Assembly: GCF_003594915.1 (NCBI RefSeq)
Contig: NZ_QZCS01000006.1
Span: 1 to 64,000, forward strand
Source: Enterobacter chuandaensis
Lineage (GTDB): Bacteria; Pseudomonadota; Gammaproteobacteria; Enterobacterales; Enterobacteriaceae
Length of the DNA: 64,000 bases
Direction of reading: 5' to 3'
The translations under genes were made by a program, and so were the position numbers. The notes under the pieces are model-generated. The model made no database searches. It was not told the DNA's origin and saw nothing but the letters and a program-made list of their open reading frames with translations. Shown here one piece after another: positions 8,822 through 20,440 of this stretch; the first letter of the stretch is position 1, and each line of letters opens with the position of its first letter.

Positions 8822-10109
8822 ACGCTTTCTGCCACGCAAAACGGACACCCTCTTCTGTCCATCCCTCTTCCGTGATGAAAACGCCTGCCGCAGCGATAAG
8901 CGTTTCACCGTAGAACAACAGTGGCGTGGTGTCGCGCAGCCACGGCGGCACGTTACACTCCTGCCAAATTTTCTTCAGCTTCCGTCCCCCGTTGCGCCCG
9001 ACGATATGCAGCATGCCGCCAGCCTTAAAGCGCACGGTGACCGGTTCACCGGGCTTCGGCAGCCGCACATGACCAGACGGAATGAGAGAGACGCGCCCTG
9101 CCTCACAGGGCAAAATCAGCGGTGCGTCAGGAGAAAGCCAGTCGAGCACCACATCGGTCAGTGAGGGCGTGGATTTAATCCACCACAGTTCGCCTCTATA
9201 GCGTCTTACCTCAAACCCATGCAGGTATACGCAGGGGGAAGCGTCTGCCCGCGACTGCGCCACTTCGTCCCAGATACGGCTAAGCATCGCCCGCGACGGC
9301 ATCGCAGCATGATGAGAGGCCAGCCAGCGTCGTAACAGCGCGGCACGACGTACCGGGCTCATCGCCTCCAGCGGCGCGATCGCCAGCGCCCCGTCTTCAG
9401 AAATCAGTTCAGCCAGCTCTTCACTGAGCAACTCATCAAGCAACGTTTCCTGTTCGGCACACAGCATGGCGCTTCTTGCCGTCGCATCGGCAAAATGCGG
9501 CCAGCGCTCGCTCAACAGCGGGAGGACGCGCAGACGCAGGAAGTTGCGGTCGTAGCTGTCATCCTGGTTGCTCTCATCTTCGATCCAGCTCAGCTGGTGT
9601 TCTCGCGCCCAGGCTTCCAGTGAGGCACGTGTCTCGCCAAGCAGCGGACGCAATAATTGCGTTCCGGCAAAATCAGAACACGCTGGCATGGCGGAAAGCC
9701 CCGCAGGCCCGCTGCCCCGCTTAAGGGCAAGCAAAAAGGTTTCGCACTGATCGTCCAGATGCTGCGCCGTGACCAGCGCTTCTCCAGTACGTAATGCTCC
9801 GGCAAACGCGGCATAGCGGGCTTTACGCGCCTGCGCCTCAATACCCAATCCTTCATCAGCAAGCGTGACGCGCTCAACGATGAGCGGGATCGCCCAGGCC
9901 GCACACAAGGCTGCACAGTGCGTTACCCACTCTTCTGCATGAGGGCTTAGTCCGTGGTGGATGTGTATCGCCCGAAGCTGGACGTCAGGGTCCCGATCGC
10001 GCCAGAGCTTAAGGCGATGCAGCAACACGGTGGAATCCAGGCCACCGCTAAACCCCACCAGCAGCTGGCGGTACGGTGAAACGGCTTGTGCGATAGCGGG
10101 TAAGGTCAT
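8820..10109 (-). CDS. tilS: tRNA(Ile)-lysidine synthase TilS
   Basis: Ligates lysine to C34 of the CAU-anticodon tRNA-Ile in an ATP-dependent reaction, changing codon reading to AUA and charging to isoleucine; essential in E. coli. The 429-residue protein has the PP-loop ATP pyrophosphatase motif SGGLDS at residues 21-26. The N-type catalytic domain covers about 1-220, followed by the linker and the C-terminal tRNA-recognition domains. Sequence is more divergent from E. coli than its neighbours, as usual for TilS. A terminator separates it from gloA2 upstream. Confidence 0.96.
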   Translation of the reverse strand: MTLPAIAQAVSPYRQLLVGFSGGLDSTVLLHRLKLWRDRDPDVQLRAIHIHHGLSPHAEEWVTHCAALCAAWAIPLIVERVTLADEGLGIEAQARKARYAAFAGALRTGEALVTAQHLDDQCETFLLALKRGSGPAGLSAMPACSDFAGTQLLRPLLGETRASLEAWAREHQLSWIEDESNQDDSYDRNFLRLRVLPLLSERWPHFADATARSAMLCAEQETLLDELLSEELAELISEDGALAIAPLEAMSPVRRAALLRRWLASHHAAMPSRAMLSRIWDEVAQSRADASPCVYLHGFEVRRYRGELWWIKSTPSLTDVVLDWLSPDAPLILPCEAGRVSLIPSGHVRLPKPGEPVTVRFKAGGMLHIVGRNGGRKLKKIWQECNVPPWLRDTTPLLFYGETLIAAAGVFITEEGWTEEGVRFAWQKA

Positions 10110-10122
10110 AGGAAATTACACA

Positions 10123-10149
10123 TAAAAAATGCCCGAACTGAGCGGGCAT
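10123..10149 (-). terminator. Rho-independent terminator after gloA2
   Basis: On the minus strand ATGCCCG / CGGGCAT (10149-10143 and 10135-10129) with a 7-nt loop is followed by TTTTTT. It lies between gloA2 and tilS, so tilS needs its own promoter or readthrough. Confidence 0.85.
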
Positions 10150-10167
10150 TATCACACAGGACAAACA

Positions 10168-10557
10168 TTACTGCTGGTAAAGCTCCAGCGGCAGGCCGTC
10201 CGGGTCGTTGAAAAAGGTAAAACGCTTGTCAGTGAACGGGTCGATACGAATGGGTTCGCACGTCACGCCGTGAGTTTCCAGATGTTTTACTGCGCTGTCC
10301 AGGTCATCAACGCTGAAGGCAAGATGGCGCAGGCCGCAGGCTTCCGGGCGTGACGGGCGCGCAGGCGGAAAGGGAAAGGAGAACAGTTCAATTACATATT
10401 GTCCGTTTAACGCCAGGTCACCTTTCCAGGAGTCGCGCTCCTCGCGGTAGGCCTCGCTCAACAGCGTGAAGCCAAGGATATCGCAGTAGAAGGCCTTACT
10501 TTTCGCGTAATCAGTGGCAATGATCGCAATATGATGAACAGCTTTTAAACCCAGCAT
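10168..10557 (-). CDS. gloA2: VOC family protein, glyoxalase-I-like GloA2 (YaeR)
   Basis: A 129-residue single-chain member of the vicinal oxygen chelate superfamily. The two betaalphabetabetabeta modules contain candidate metal ligands: H8 and H9 in the VHHIAI segment, a glutamate in VIELF, H in LRHLAF and the terminal LELYQQ glutamate. It matches E. coli YaeR closely. Its substrate is not established; methylglyoxal-glutathione adducts are suggested by family only. It lies 66 bp after ldcC on the same strand. Confidence 0.9.
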   Translation of the reverse strand: MLGLKAVHHIAIIATDYAKSKAFYCDILGFTLLSEAYREERDSWKGDLALNGQYVIELFSFPFPPARPSRPEACGLRHLAFSVDDLDSAVKHLETHGVTCEPIRIDPFTDKRFTFFNDPDGLPLELYQQ

Positions 10558-10623
10558 AGCTTCTCCTTTTTATGATGCCTGAAACGTTACAACCGAAAAC
10601 CCGCACCTGGCAAGCGGTCATCT

Positions 10624-12756
10624 TTATTTTAGGACTCGCACCCAGTACACGCCGTTTTCATCTCGCTTCGCACCGTGGATATCCGTTTCGAAGCCGGGAT
10701 AATGACGTCCTACCGAACAGAGCATCAGCAGGAAATCGAGCACCGCCCGGCTCTCCTCGGTGATCATCTCACCCGGCATCAGCAGCGGCACGCCTGGCGG
10801 ATACGGCAGGATCATGTTGGCCGACACGCGTCCAACCAGATTTTCCAGCTCAACGGTTTCAACGTCACCTTTCACCTGCCGCTGCCAGGCCTTGTGCGGC
10901 GTCAGCTTCATTTCAGGCAGAACATCAAACGCCTGGAGCATCAGGCGTGGCAGATCGTGCTGGCGGATCAGCCTGTGGATCCCCTGCGCCAGCTCCTGAA
11001 TACGCATGTTGCGATAGAAGTCAGGATCTTCCGCGTAGAGATCCGGAAGCATGTTCTTCACCCGCAGGTTCAGATCGTAGGCGCGCTTAAACTCCATCAG
11101 CCCGCGCAGCAGTCCCATTGCCCGGGTTTTATCGATTCCGATACTGAACAGGAACAGCAAATTATAAGGGCCGGTCTTCTCCACCACCACGCCGCGCTCG
11201 TCAAGGAACTTCGCTACCAGCGCGGCGGGGATCCCTTCGTCGCCCATCACGCCCTGCTCGTCCATGCCCGGCGTCAGGATCGTCACCTTAACCGGATCGA
11301 GGAACATGTGGTCCGCATCGGCATCCCGAAAACCGTGCCAGCTCTCCCCCGGCGCGACGGGCCAGCACTCCGCCTCGTCAATCTCTTCCGGCTGCCAGAT
11401 ATCAAAGAACCAGCCGTCCGCCTCATCTTTTAACCGCTGAACCTCTTTACGGAAATGCAGCGCGCGTTCCACCGAGCGGTTAATCAGGCGTTTACCCGGA
11501 TTGCCGCGGAGCATCGCCGCCGCCGTCTCGATAGAGGCCACCAGCGGATAGCTCGGAGAGGTGGTGGTGTGCATCATAAAGGCTTCGTTGAAGGTATCCT
11601 CGTCGTACTCGCCTTTGATGTGAATAAGCGAGGCCTGCGAAAACGCGGCCAGCATTTTGTGCGTCGATTGCGTTTCGAAGAACACTTTGCCCGGCACGCG
11701 CTCGCCGCTCATCCCACTTTTTCCCGAATAAATCGGGTGGAAGTTGGTATAAGGCACCCACGCGGAATCAAAGTGGATCGATGGCACGTCCAGCGTCTGC
11801 TTGATCCAGTTGGTGTTGTAAAGCAGGCCATCATAGGTGGAGTTCGTGATCACCGCGTGAACAGGCCAGCTGGCTTCAGGGATCGCCGAGACCTTATTTT
11901 CAATGGCTTGATGCGTGAACTCCCGGCGCGGAATGCCGCCGAGGATACCGAGCGCGTTACGCGTGGGTGATAGCCAGATCGGGACGACGTCGCTCATCAT
12001 CAGCAGGTGCGCCAGCGATTTATGACAGTTACGGTCGATCAGCAATGTGCTTCCGGCAGGCGCGGCGTACATGCCGACAATTTTATTTGAGGTCGAGGTG
12101 CCATTAGTCACCATATAGCTCTGCTCGGCACCAAAGGTACGGGCAATGTACTCTTCGGCCTCCAGATGCGGGCCGGTGTGGTCGAGCAGAGAACCCAGCT
12201 CAGTGACCGAAATCGAGACGTCTGCCTTTAGCGTGTTGCCGCCAAAGAAATCATAGAACAGGCAGCCCACCGGGCTTTTTTGATAGGCCGTCCCGGCCAT
12301 ATGCCCGGGCGTACAGAAGGTGTATTTTCCCTCTTTCACATAGGTGAACAGCGCGCGGGTGAAGGGCGGCGTGATGTTATCCAGATATTCGCGCGTGTAC
12401 TGCTGGATCCGGGTCGCGATATCTTCCGCCACGCCAAGAGAGTACTCAAAGAACCACAGCGCCATACGCATATCATGGGCGCTGACGTCCATGGTCGAGT
12501 GGGTATTGATAAACGCGTACAGCGGCAGATATTCATTCAGCTTGTTGATGTCGCTGCACAGTTCGAGATCATACTCGTCCCAGTCGAAGATCACGCCGCA
12601 GATACGCGGGTTGTGCTCGATAAATTTCAGCAGGTCGGCACTGTTGTGCGGCCAGATCAGCTGATATCCGCGCGACTGCAGGGCTTGCTCCAGCTCCTTA
12701 ATCGGCTCATCTTTATAAAAGACGCCGTGTGGCCCCATAATGGCAATGATATTCAC
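10624..12756 (-). CDS. ldcC: Constitutive lysine decarboxylase LdcC
   Basis: PLP-dependent decarboxylase converting lysine to cadaverine. The 710-residue protein has the fold-type I arrangement: an N-terminal wing domain (about 1-130), the PLP-binding core and a C-terminal domain. The Schiff-base lysine is K367 in the STHKML motif. Its location between accA and gloA2 is the locus of E. coli ldcC and there is no adjacent cadB or cadC, so the constitutive rather than the acid-induced (cadA) paralogue is assigned. It is three residues shorter than the E. coli protein. Confidence 0.95.
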   Translation of the reverse strand: MNIIAIMGPHGVFYKDEPIKELEQALQSRGYQLIWPHNSADLLKFIEHNPRICGVIFDWDEYDLELCSDINKLNEYLPLYAFINTHSTMDVSAHDMRMALWFFEYSLGVAEDIATRIQQYTREYLDNITPPFTRALFTYVKEGKYTFCTPGHMAGTAYQKSPVGCLFYDFFGGNTLKADVSISVTELGSLLDHTGPHLEAEEYIARTFGAEQSYMVTNGTSTSNKIVGMYAAPAGSTLLIDRNCHKSLAHLLMMSDVVPIWLSPTRNALGILGGIPRREFTHQAIENKVSAIPEASWPVHAVITNSTYDGLLYNTNWIKQTLDVPSIHFDSAWVPYTNFHPIYSGKSGMSGERVPGKVFFETQSTHKMLAAFSQASLIHIKGEYDEDTFNEAFMMHTTTSPSYPLVASIETAAAMLRGNPGKRLINRSVERALHFRKEVQRLKDEADGWFFDIWQPEEIDEAECWPVAPGESWHGFRDADADHMFLDPVKVTILTPGMDEQGVMGDEGIPAALVAKFLDERGVVVEKTGPYNLLFLFSIGIDKTRAMGLLRGLMEFKRAYDLNLRVKNMLPDLYAEDPDFYRNMRIQELAQGIHRLIRQHDLPRLMLQAFDVLPEMKLTPHKAWQRQVKGDVETVELENLVGRVSANMILPYPPGVPLLMPGEMITEESRAVLDFLLMLCSVGRHYPGFETDIHGAKRDENGVYWVRVLK

Positions 12757-12814
12757 GGGCTTCCTCCTTAAAAAACATTAGCTAAGCATAGCCAGGCTAA
12801 ACCGCAGGTATAAA

Positions 12815-12840
12815 AAAAGCCGCAACAGTGTGCGGCTTTT
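12815..12840 (-). terminator. Rho-independent terminator after accA
   Basis: AAAAGCCGCA / TGCGGCTTTT forms a 10-bp stem (12815-12824 and 12831-12840) with a 6-nt loop. On the minus strand a run of T follows, ending the dnaE-accA transcript before ldcC. Confidence 0.87.
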
Positions 12841-12856
12841 CAGATAATTGTGAAGC

Positions 12857-13816
12857 TTACGCGTAACCGTAGGTCATCAGACGCTGGTAACGACGGTTGA
12901 GCAGGTCTTCTTTGCTCAGGACGTCCAGGTCCGCCAGGTCCGCCAGCAGCTGCGCCTTCAGGGACGCGGCCATCACTTCCGGCTTACGATGCGCGCCGCC
13001 CAGAGGTTCCGGGATAACGGTGTCGATCAGCTTCAGCTCTTTCAGACGCGGCGCAATGATGCCCATCGCTTCTGCAGCCAGCGGCGCTTTGTCGGCGCTT
13101 TTCCATAGAATGGACGCGCAACCTTCAGGCGAGATAACGGAATAGGTGCTGTACTGCAGCATATTCACTTTATCGCCCACGCCAATGGCCAGCGCACCGC
13201 CGGAACCACCTTCACCGATAACGGTACAGATGACCGGCACTTTCAGACGAGACATCTCACGCAGGTTGCGCGCGATGGCTTCAGACTGGCCGCGCTCTTC
13301 CGCGCCCACGCCTGGGTATGCACCCGGGGTGTCGATGAAGGTGATGATTGGCATGTTGAAACGCTCAGCCATCTCCATCAGACGCAGGGCTTTACGGTAG
13401 CCTTCTGGTGCTGGCATACCAAAGTTACGACGGATCTTCTCTTTGGTTTCACGGCCTTTCTGATGACCAATGATCATCACCGGGCGTCCGTCCAGACGCG
13501 CGATACCGCCGACGATAGCTTTGTCATCAGCGTATGCGCGATCGCCTGCCAGTTCGTCGAATTCATCAAACGCCAGGCGGACATAATCCAGGGTGTACGG
13601 ACGCTGCGGATGACGCGCCAACTGGGCGATCTGCCATGCGCCGAGATCGGCAAAGATTTTGCGCGTCAGCTCTACGCTTTTTTCGCGCAGACGATGCACT
13701 TCTTCGTCGATGTTAATATCCAGTTTTTCATCCTGACGGCTTACCGCTGTCAGAGAATCGATTTTCGCTTCCAGCTCAGCAATCGGCTGTTCGAAATCAA
13801 GGAAATTCAGACTCAT
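12857..13816 (-). CDS. accA: Acetyl-CoA carboxylase carboxyltransferase subunit alpha AccA
   Basis: With AccD it transfers carboxyl groups from carboxybiotin to acetyl-CoA, making malonyl-CoA, the committed step of fatty acid synthesis. The 319-residue protein matches the family length. The crotonase-like carboxyltransferase core holds the [12 protein letters not shown] oxyanion-hole segment at about 205-216. The protein starts [20 protein letters not shown]. It follows dnaE by 12 bp and ends at a strong terminator. Confidence 0.98.
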   Translation of the reverse strand: MSLNFLDFEQPIAELEAKIDSLTAVSRQDEKLDINIDEEVHRLREKSVELTRKIFADLGAWQIAQLARHPQRPYTLDYVRLAFDEFDELAGDRAYADDKAIVGGIARLDGRPVMIIGHQKGRETKEKIRRNFGMPAPEGYRKALRLMEMAERFNMPIITFIDTPGAYPGVGAEERGQSEAIARNLREMSRLKVPVICTVIGEGGSGGALAIGVGDKVNMLQYSTYSVISPEGCASILWKSADKAPLAAEAMGIIAPRLKELKLIDTVIPEPLGGAHRKPEVMAASLKAQLLADLADLDVLSKEDLLNRRYQRLMTYGYA

Positions 13817-13828
13817 AGTATTCCTGTA

Positions 13829-16800
13829 TTAGTCAAACTCCAGTTCCACCTGCTCCGAACCAATGAGGCCACGGAGATCGTTCAGTAAACGATCGCTCGG
13901 AGAGACACGCCACGTTGCACCAAAGCGCAACCGCGCACGTGCATCCGCCCTCTGATAGTAGAGATGTACTGGAATGGTCCCCGAGCGGTGGGGTTCCAGA
14001 GACTGACGGAGTCGGTTTAAAAGCTGGTCATCAATTTGCCTGTCCGTCAGCGAGATAGCAAGCCCGCGAGCATATTTTTCCCGGGCTTCGTCAATGTCCA
14101 TCACTTCGCGGGCGGTCATTTTAAGCCCCCCGCTGAAGTCATCAAAGCTGACCTGTCCGCTGACGATAAGTATGCGGTCTTTTTCCAGCAATTGCTGGTA
14201 TTTATCCAGCGCGTCGGTGAATAGCATCACCTCCAGACGCCCGGAACGGTCATCCAGCGTACAGATGCCGATACGATTGCCACGCTTGGTGACCATTACC
14301 CTTGCAGCAATCACGAGCCCCGCAGCCGTGGTGATTTTACCACGATCTGTCGGATGCATGTCTTTTAGCCTGTTGCCTCCGACATAGCGCTCAATTTCTT
14401 TGATGTACTGGTTGATCGGGTGACCCGTCAGGTACAAGCCTAACGTTTCCCGTTCGCCATCCAGTACAACCTGTTCTGGCCAGGGCTGACAGTTAGAGTA
14501 AGACTGCTCAATCTGCTCTGGCTCTTCCGCCAGTACGCCAAACATATCCGCCTGGCCAATGGCTTCCGCTTTCGCGTGCTGATCGGCCGCTTTCAGCGCA
14601 TCGCCGAGCGAGTTCATCAGCGCGGCGCGGTGCGGCCCCAGCCTGTCGAACGCGCCAGACATGATCAGCTTTTCCAGCACGCGGCGGTTCAGTTTTTTGG
14701 TATCGGTACGGGCGCAGAGATCGAACAGCTCGCGGAAATACCCGCCGTTGTTACGCGCTTCGATGATCGCCTCGATCGGCCCCTCGCCCACGCCTTTGAT
14801 CGCGCCGATCCCGTAGACGATCTCCCCGTCATCGTTGACGTGGAAATGGTAGAGCCCCGAGTTAATGTCCGGCGGCAGGATCTTCAGCCCCATACGCCAG
14901 CACTCGTCCACCAGACCTACCACCTTCTCGGTGTTGTCCATATCGGCGGTCATAACCGCCGCCATAAACTCAGCGGGATAGTGCGCTTTCAGCCACAGCG
15001 TTTGATACGAAACCAAAGCATAGGCAGCGGAGTGGGATTTGTTAAATCCGTACCCGGCGAATTTCTCCACCAGGTCGAAGATTTTCATCGCCAGCTCGCC
15101 GTCAACGCCGTTTTTCTTCGCCCCGTCTTCAAAAATAGAGCGCTGCTTGGCCATCTCTTCCGGCTTTTTCTTACCCATCGCACGACGCAGCATATCCGCG
15201 CCGCCAAGGGTATAGCCGGAAAGCACCTGGGCGATCTGCATAACCTGTTCCTGATACAGGATGATGCCGTAGGTCGGCTCCAGCACAGGCTTCAGGCTTT
15301 CGTGCTGCCACTGCACGTCCGGGTAGGAAATCTCTTCGCGCCCGTGCTTACGATCGATGAAGTTATCTACCATCCCTGACTGCAGCGGGCCCGGACGGAA
15401 CAGGGCCACCAGTGCGATCATATCTTCGAAGCAGTCGGGCTGCAGACGTTTAATCAGATCTTTCATGCCACGGGATTCAAGCTGGAAGACAGCTGTTGTC
15501 TCCGAGCGCTGCAGCATGTCGAAACTTTTCTTGTCATCCAGCGGGATGGCCGCGATATCCAGCGGCGGCTCGCCGTTCTTCTCGCGGCGGGCGTTGATCA
15601 TCTCCAGCGCCCAGTTGATGATAGTCAGCGTGCGCAGGCCGAGGAAGTCGAACTTCACCAGCCCGGCGTATTCCACGTCGTTTTTATCGAACTGGGTGAC
15701 CGGATGCTGGCCCGCTTCGTCGCAGTACAGCGGCGCAAAGTCGGTAATTTTGGTTGGGGCGATAACGACGCCCCCCGCATGCTTACCGGCGTTACGCGTG
15801 ACGCCTTCCAGCTTGCGCGCCATGTCGATCAGCGCTTTGACTTCTTCGTCAGCTTCGTAGATTTCCGGCAGCTGAGGTTCTGCTTCAAACGCTTTTGCCA
15901 GCGTCATGCCCGGATCGGGCGGCACCAGTTTAGAAATACGATCGACGAAACCGTACGGGTGGCCCAGCACGCGACCCACGTCGCGGATAACCGCTTTCGC
16001 CGCCATCGTGCCGAAGGTAATAATCTGTGATACCGCGTCACGACCGTACATATCGGCCACGTGCTCGATCACCTGGTCGCGTTTCTCCATACAGAAGTCG
16101 ACGTCGAAGTCGGGCATGGAAACACGTTCCGGGTTAAGGAAACGTTCGAACAGCAGGTCGAATTCCAGCGGATCGAGGTCGGTAATTTTCAGCGCATACG
16201 CCACCAGGGAGCCCGCACCTGAGCCACGGCCCGGTCCGACCGGAACGCCGTTATCCTTCGACCACTGGATAAACTCCATTACGATCAGGAAGTAGCCCGG
16301 GAAGCCCATCTGGTTGATAACCTGGAGTTCAATATCCAGGCGCTCGTCATACTCAGGACGCTTCTCTTTGCGGACCGCTTCATCCGGGAAGAGGAATTCC
16401 AGGCGCTCTTCAAGACCCTCTTTCGACTTCATGACCAGGAAATCTTCCGTGGTCATGTCGCCGGTCGGGAACTGCGGCAGGAAGTATTCACCAAGGCGCA
16501 CGGTCACGTTACAGCGCTTGGCGATCTCTACGCTGTTTTCCAGTGCTTCCGGGATGTCGGAGAAGAGCTCGCACATCTCCTCTTCGCTGCGCATATATTG
16601 CTGCGATGAGTAGTTACGCGGGCGTTTCGGATCGTCGAGGGTAAAGCCATCGTGGATCGCCACGCGAATTTCGTGAGCGTCAAAATCGCCCGACTCAAGG
16701 AAGCGCACGTCGTTGGTCGCCACCACGGGCAAGCCGCGCTCTTCTGCCAGCGCGACAGCAGCGTGCAGATAACTCTCTTCATCCTGGCGGCCGGTGCGAA

Positions 16801-17311
16801 TCAGCTCCAGATAATAACGATTAGGGAAGTACTCTTCATAGAACGAGACGCACTGATCCACCAGCGCGCTGTTACCGCGCAGCAGCGATTTTCCGACATC
16901 GCCCATGCGACCACCGGAAATCAGCAGCAGCCCTTCGTTAAGCTCAGCCAGCCAGTCCCTGTCAATCCACGGGCCCAGCGCACCGTAACCGCGCTGATAG
17001 GCTTTTGAGATAAGCAGGGTAAGGTTTTGATAACCCGTGTTGTTCATGGCTAACACGGAGATTTGCGTCAGTTCATCGCCGATGAGGTCGCTCTGCACGT
17101 GAAAATCCGCACCGACGATAGGCTTCATCCCCGCGCCATGCGCCGTTCCGTAGAACTTCACCAGGCCACACAGGTTGGTAAAATCGGTGATCGCCAGTGC
17201 AGGCATACCAAGCGCGGCCGCCTTTTTTACCAGCGGCCCGGTCTTCGCCAGCCCATCGATCATGGAGTAGTCGCTATGCACCCGCAGGTGTACGAAACGT
17301 GGTTCAGCCAT
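13829..17311 (-). CDS. dnaE: DNA polymerase III subunit alpha DnaE
   Basis: Catalytic subunit of the replicative polymerase. The 1160-residue protein shows the full C-family layout: N-terminal PHP domain ([13 protein letters not shown]), palm with the PDFDVDF aspartates (D401 and D403 in E. coli) and a third in [11 protein letters not shown], then fingers. A tandem HhH and an internal beta-clamp-binding motif QADMF (near 920) follow. An OB-fold ([18 protein letters not shown]) precedes the C-terminal tau-binding region. It sits between rnhB and accA in a long co-directional run that begins with the envelope genes. Confidence 0.99.
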   Translation of the reverse strand: MAEPRFVHLRVHSDYSMIDGLAKTGPLVKKAAALGMPALAITDFTNLCGLVKFYGTAHGAGMKPIVGADFHVQSDLIGDELTQISVLAMNNTGYQNLTLLISKAYQRGYGALGPWIDRDWLAELNEGLLLISGGRMGDVGKSLLRGNSALVDQCVSFYEEYFPNRYYLELIRTGRQDEESYLHAAVALAEERGLPVVATNDVRFLESGDFDAHEIRVAIHDGFTLDDPKRPRNYSSQQYMRSEEEMCELFSDIPEALENSVEIAKRCNVTVRLGEYFLPQFPTGDMTTEDFLVMKSKEGLEERLEFLFPDEAVRKEKRPEYDERLDIELQVINQMGFPGYFLIVMEFIQWSKDNGVPVGPGRGSGAGSLVAYALKITDLDPLEFDLLFERFLNPERVSMPDFDVDFCMEKRDQVIEHVADMYGRDAVSQIITFGTMAAKAVIRDVGRVLGHPYGFVDRISKLVPPDPGMTLAKAFEAEPQLPEIYEADEEVKALIDMARKLEGVTRNAGKHAGGVVIAPTKITDFAPLYCDEAGQHPVTQFDKNDVEYAGLVKFDFLGLRTLTIINWALEMINARREKNGEPPLDIAAIPLDDKKSFDMLQRSETTAVFQLESRGMKDLIKRLQPDCFEDMIALVALFRPGPLQSGMVDNFIDRKHGREEISYPDVQWQHESLKPVLEPTYGIILYQEQVMQIAQVLSGYTLGGADMLRRAMGKKKPEEMAKQRSIFEDGAKKNGVDGELAMKIFDLVEKFAGYGFNKSHSAAYALVSYQTLWLKAHYPAEFMAAVMTADMDNTEKVVGLVDECWRMGLKILPPDINSGLYHFHVNDDGEIVYGIGAIKGVGEGPIEAIIEARNNGGYFRELFDLCARTDTKKLNRRVLEKLIMSGAFDRLGPHRAALMNSLGDALKAADQHAKAEAIGQADMFGVLAEEPEQIEQSYSNCQPWPEQVVLDGERETLGLYLTGHPINQYIKEIERYVGGNRLKDMHPTDRGKITTAAGLVIAARVMVTKRGNRIGICTLDDRSGRLEVMLFTDALDKYQQLLEKDRILIVSGQVSFDDFSGGLKMTAREVMDIDEAREKYARGLAISLTDRQIDDQLLNRLRQSLEPHRSGTIPVHLYYQRADARARLRFGATWRVSPSDRLLNDLRGLIGSEQVELEFD

Positions 17312-17349
17312 CTTCAGATTCCGCGTTACTTAATTGCTTGCGTATTGAT

Positions 17350-17946
17350 TCAGGACACCAGTCCCAGCGCGCGTTTCACCGGACCAAAGCTGCGTCGGTG
17401 ATGTTCAGTTGCGCCATGTTCAGCCAGCTTTTCCAGATGGAAAGCCGTTGGATACCCTTTATGCTGGGCGAAACCATACTGAGGGTAAGTGAGGTCCAGC
17501 GCGGCCATTTCGGCATCGCGTGTCACTTTGGCAATAATAGAAGCTGCACTGATCTCTGCGACCCGGCTATCACCTTTGACGACAGCCAGCGACGGCATCG
17601 GCAACGCCGGACAGCGGTTGCCGTCAATCAGAACATATTCCGGGGCAATTTTCAGGCCCGCTACCGCACGCTGCATCGCCAGCATCGTGGCATGCAAAAT
17701 ATTCAGTTCGTCTATTTCATGCGGTTCAGCGCGCCCCAGGCTCCAGGCCAGCGCCTTTTCCTGAATCTCACTGAACAGCGCCAGCCGGCGCTTTTCGGAC
17801 AATTTTTTAGAGTCGTTCAGCCCGACGATCGGGCGAGCCGGATTGAGGATCACCGCAGCAGTCACCACGGCACCCACTAACGGGCCACGACCCACTTCAT
17901 CCACCCCCGCCACAAGGCGAGTGTGAGGATAAACAAATTCCATCAT
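17350..17946 (-). CDS. rnhB: Ribonuclease HII RnhB
   Basis: Cleaves 5' of ribonucleotides embedded in duplex DNA, starting ribonucleotide excision repair. The 198-residue protein has the active-site DE pair at D16-E17 ([13 protein letters not shown]). Further acidic residues occur in VLIDGNRCP and in the later catalytic segment. The start overlaps the lpxB stop by 4 bp. dnaE begins 38 bp downstream. Confidence 0.97.
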   Translation of the reverse strand: MMEFVYPHTRLVAGVDEVGRGPLVGAVVTAAVILNPARPIVGLNDSKKLSEKRRLALFSEIQEKALAWSLGRAEPHEIDELNILHATMLAMQRAVAGLKIAPEYVLIDGNRCPALPMPSLAVVKGDSRVAEISAASIIAKVTRDAEMAALDLTYPQYGFAQHKGYPTAFHLEKLAEHGATEHHRRSFGPVKRALGLVS

Positions 17947-19091
17947 TTTGCTAACTCCAGCACCGCATCGGCCGCTTGCTCATCAGCATTACAGCGGATC
18001 AGTTGATGCAGTTCGCGGAAGGTATCGTGCATCTGGTGGCTGGTTTTGCCGTTGGCGAGCAGCGGCAGCAGGGCATCCGCCAGCGCCTGCGGCTGGCACT
18101 CATCCTGCAAAAGCTCTTTAACCAGCTCTCGCCCGGCAAGCAGGTTTGGCAGGGAGACATAATCCGTTTTCACCAGGCGTTTTGCCAGCCAGAAGGTAAA
18201 CGGCTTCATGCGATAACCGACCACCATTGGGCATTTCGCCAGCATACATTCCAGCGCCGCCGTGCCGGAGGCCAGCAGTGCGGCATCGCTCGCGTACATG
18301 GCTTCCCGCCCTTTCCCGTCGAGAAGACGGACGTGAAGATCCGGGGCAACATCGGCTTTGATGCGCTCGAACTGCTCGCGGCGTTTGGCATTCACCAGCG
18401 GCACAACCACTTCAAGATCGGGCCAGGTCTCGCGAAGAATCTGCGCGGTTTTCAGAAAATCAGCGCTCAGCATCTCAACTTCTGCGCCACGGCTGCCCGG
18501 CAACAGTGCCAGACAGTGCGCATCATGCGGGATGCCCAGCACGTCGCGTGCCGCGTTTTTATCCGGATCCAGAGGCATGGCATCGGCCATGGTGTGACCG
18601 ATAAAACGGCACGGAACATTAAATTTGTCGTAAAACGCTTTTTCGAAAGGCAGGAAAGCCAGCACAAGGTTGGTGGACCGTCCGATTTTGAAAACGCGTT
18701 TCTGTCGCCACGCCCACACGGACGGACTGACATAGTGAATGGTTTTGATGCCCTGCTTTTTCAGATTCCCTTCGAGGGTAATGTTGAAATCAGGTGCGTC
18801 GATACCGACAAACACATCGGGTTTAAGCTCGGTAAAGCGGCGGGTGAGATCGGCACGAATATGCAGCAAACGGCGCAGGCGCCCCAGCACCTCGACAATG
18901 CCCATCACGGCCAGCTCTTCCATTTCATACCAGGCTTCACAGCCTTCGGCCTGCATCAGCGGGCCAGCAACGCCGACAAAGCGAGCATTGGGTACGCGCG
19001 CCTTAAGAGCCCGGATGAGACCTGCACCAAGAATATCGCCGGAGGTTTCTCCGGCGACCAGGGCTATCGTAAGCGGACGACTGTCGACCAT
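17943..19091 (-). CDS. lpxB: Lipid-A-disaccharide synthase LpxB
   Basis: GT-B glycosyltransferase that condenses UDP-2,3-diacylglucosamine with lipid X to form the beta-1,6 lipid A disaccharide at the inner membrane. The 382-residue protein has the conserved N-terminal [13 protein letters not shown] segment. It also has the nucleotide-binding [10 protein letters not shown] motif in the second half. The start shares one base with the lpxA stop (TAATG), so the genes are translationally linked. Confidence 0.98.
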   Translation of the reverse strand: MVDSRPLTIALVAGETSGDILGAGLIRALKARVPNARFVGVAGPLMQAEGCEAWYEMEELAVMGIVEVLGRLRRLLHIRADLTRRFTELKPDVFVGIDAPDFNITLEGNLKKQGIKTIHYVSPSVWAWRQKRVFKIGRSTNLVLAFLPFEKAFYDKFNVPCRFIGHTMADAMPLDPDKNAARDVLGIPHDAHCLALLPGSRGAEVEMLSADFLKTAQILRETWPDLEVVVPLVNAKRREQFERIKADVAPDLHVRLLDGKGREAMYASDAALLASGTAALECMLAKCPMVVGYRMKPFTFWLAKRLVKTDYVSLPNLLAGRELVKELLQDECQPQALADALLPLLANGKTSHQMHDTFRELHQLIRCNADEQAADAVLELAK

Positions 19092-19879
19092 TAACGAATC
19101 AGACCCCTTGTTGAACGGTCAAAGAATTCCATGAACGCGTTCACTTCAGGATGCTTATCCGCCAGCTCGGCAATTTCCGGCTTCGCCTCTTCCAGCGTTT
19201 TACCGCTACGGTACAGCAGCTTGTACGCGTTGCGGATAGCAGTAATCGCTTCGCGGCTAAAGCCACGACGCTTGAGGCCTTCGATGTTCACGCCAAACGG
19301 CGTGGCATGGTTGCCCTGCGCAATCACATACGGTGGGACGTCCTGCGCCACACCGGAGCATCCGCCGACCATCACATGTGCACCAATGATGCAGAACTGA
19401 TGGACTGCGGTCATGCCGCCAATAATTGCGAAGTCATCAACCGATACGTGTCCTGCCAGCGTTGCGTTGTTGGCAAGAATACAGCGGTCACCCACGGTAC
19501 AGTCGTGCGCGATATGCGCATTAACCATAAACAGGTTATCGCTGCCCACCTTCGTCAACCCACCACCCTGTACTGTTCCACGATGAATGGTGACGCTTTC
19601 GCGAATACGGTTACGATCGCCAATTTCCAGACGGGTCGACTCACCAGCATATTTCAGATCCTGGTTTACTTCACCGATGGAAGCGAACTGATAAATCTCG
19701 TTGTTGCAGCCAATGGTCGTATGACCATTCACGACAACGTGAGATTTCAGTACTGTACCCTCACCAATTTCGACATGGGGTCCAACAATACAGAACGGGC
19801 CAATGTGGACGTTAGCACCAATAATGGCACCGGTTTCCACAATAGCGGTAGGATGAATAAAGGCGGATTTATCAATCAC
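19091..19879 (-). CDS. lpxA: UDP-N-acetylglucosamine O-acyltransferase LpxA
   Basis: First enzyme of lipid A synthesis, moving 3-hydroxymyristate from ACP to the 3-OH of UDP-GlcNAc. The 262-residue protein is built of left-handed beta-helix hexapeptide repeats across about 1-185. The catalytic H125 is in the HIAHDC segment. A helical C-terminal domain closes the trimer. It is 3 bp from fabZ. FabZ and LpxA compete for the same hydroxyacyl-ACP pool, so their linkage is functionally meaningful. Confidence 0.98.
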   Translation of the reverse strand: MIDKSAFIHPTAIVETGAIIGANVHIGPFCIVGPHVEIGEGTVLKSHVVVNGHTTIGCNNEIYQFASIGEVNQDLKYAGESTRLEIGDRNRIRESVTIHRGTVQGGGLTKVGSDNLFMVNAHIAHDCTVGDRCILANNATLAGHVSVDDFAIIGGMTAVHQFCIIGAHVMVGGCSGVAQDVPPYVIAQGNHATPFGVNIEGLKRRGFSREAITAIRNAYKLLYRSGKTLEEAKPEIAELADKHPEVNAFMEFFDRSTRGLIR

Positions 19880-19882
19880 GTA

Positions 19883-20338
19883 TCAGGACTCCCGGCTACG
19901 AGCACACATCATCGTCGCTTCGCAAACAACTTTGCCGTCAACCAGCGCTACGCCTTTGAAGCGAGTCAGGCCACGACGCGTTTTTTCAAAAGTGACTTCC
20001 ATGATCATCTGATCACCAGGCACGACAGGACGCTTAAAGCGCGCTTCATCAATACCTGCGAAGTAATACAGCTCACCTGGCTCCAGTTTACCAACGCTTT
20101 TAAACGCCAGAATACCGGTAGCCTGAGCCATCGCTTCCAGAATCAACACACCCGGGAAGATAGGTTTTCCCGGGAAGTGCCCCTGGAAGAACGGCTCGTT
20201 CACGGAAACATTTTTCACTGCGCGCAGAAAACGACCTTCTTCAAAATCCAGCACACGGTCTACCAGCAAAAACGGGTAGCGGTGCGGCAGAAGTTCTAAA
20301 ATCTCTTCAATATGCAGAGTATGAGTGTCAGTAGTCAA
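19883..20338 (-). CDS. fabZ: 3-hydroxyacyl-ACP dehydratase FabZ
   Basis: Dehydrates 3-hydroxyacyl-ACP in the fatty acid elongation cycle. The 151-residue hot-dog-fold protein has the catalytic pair H54 and E68 ([18 protein letters not shown]). The chosen start is TTG at 20338, giving [12 protein letters not shown], which matches the E. coli start codon and length. A longer reading from 20380 adds 14 unconserved residues. It lies between lpxD and lpxA. Confidence 0.96.
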   Translation of the reverse strand: MTTDTHTLHIEEILELLPHRYPFLLVDRVLDFEEGRFLRAVKNVSVNEPFFQGHFPGKPIFPGVLILEAMAQATGILAFKSVGKLEPGELYYFAGIDEARFKRPVVPGDQMIMEVTFEKTRRGLTRFKGVALVDGKVVCEATMMCARSRES

Positions 20339-20440
20339 AATACTCTTCCTGTCAAAATGTACTGATAACAATAATAACACGGCCTGCCGGTTTATTAGAA
20401 AGCCGACAGGCCGGGAAAGATAGCGTTAAACGGGTGACGT

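Noticed and set aside
10624-12756. Acid-inducible lysine decarboxylase CadA
   Set aside because: The protein is close to CadA, but cadB and cadC are absent and the accA-ldcC-gloA2 order is that of ldcC.
14576-15379. Open frame (267 codons) antisense to dnaE
   Set aside because: Lies wholly inside dnaE and is composed of the complement of its codons.
17976-19094. Open frame (372 codons) antisense to lpxB
   Set aside because: Complementary shadow of lpxB with no ribosome site or recognisable domain.
19151-20299. Long open frame (382 codons) antisense to lpxA and fabZ
   Set aside because: It crosses two confirmed essential genes and shows no family features. It arises from codon bias on the opposite strand.
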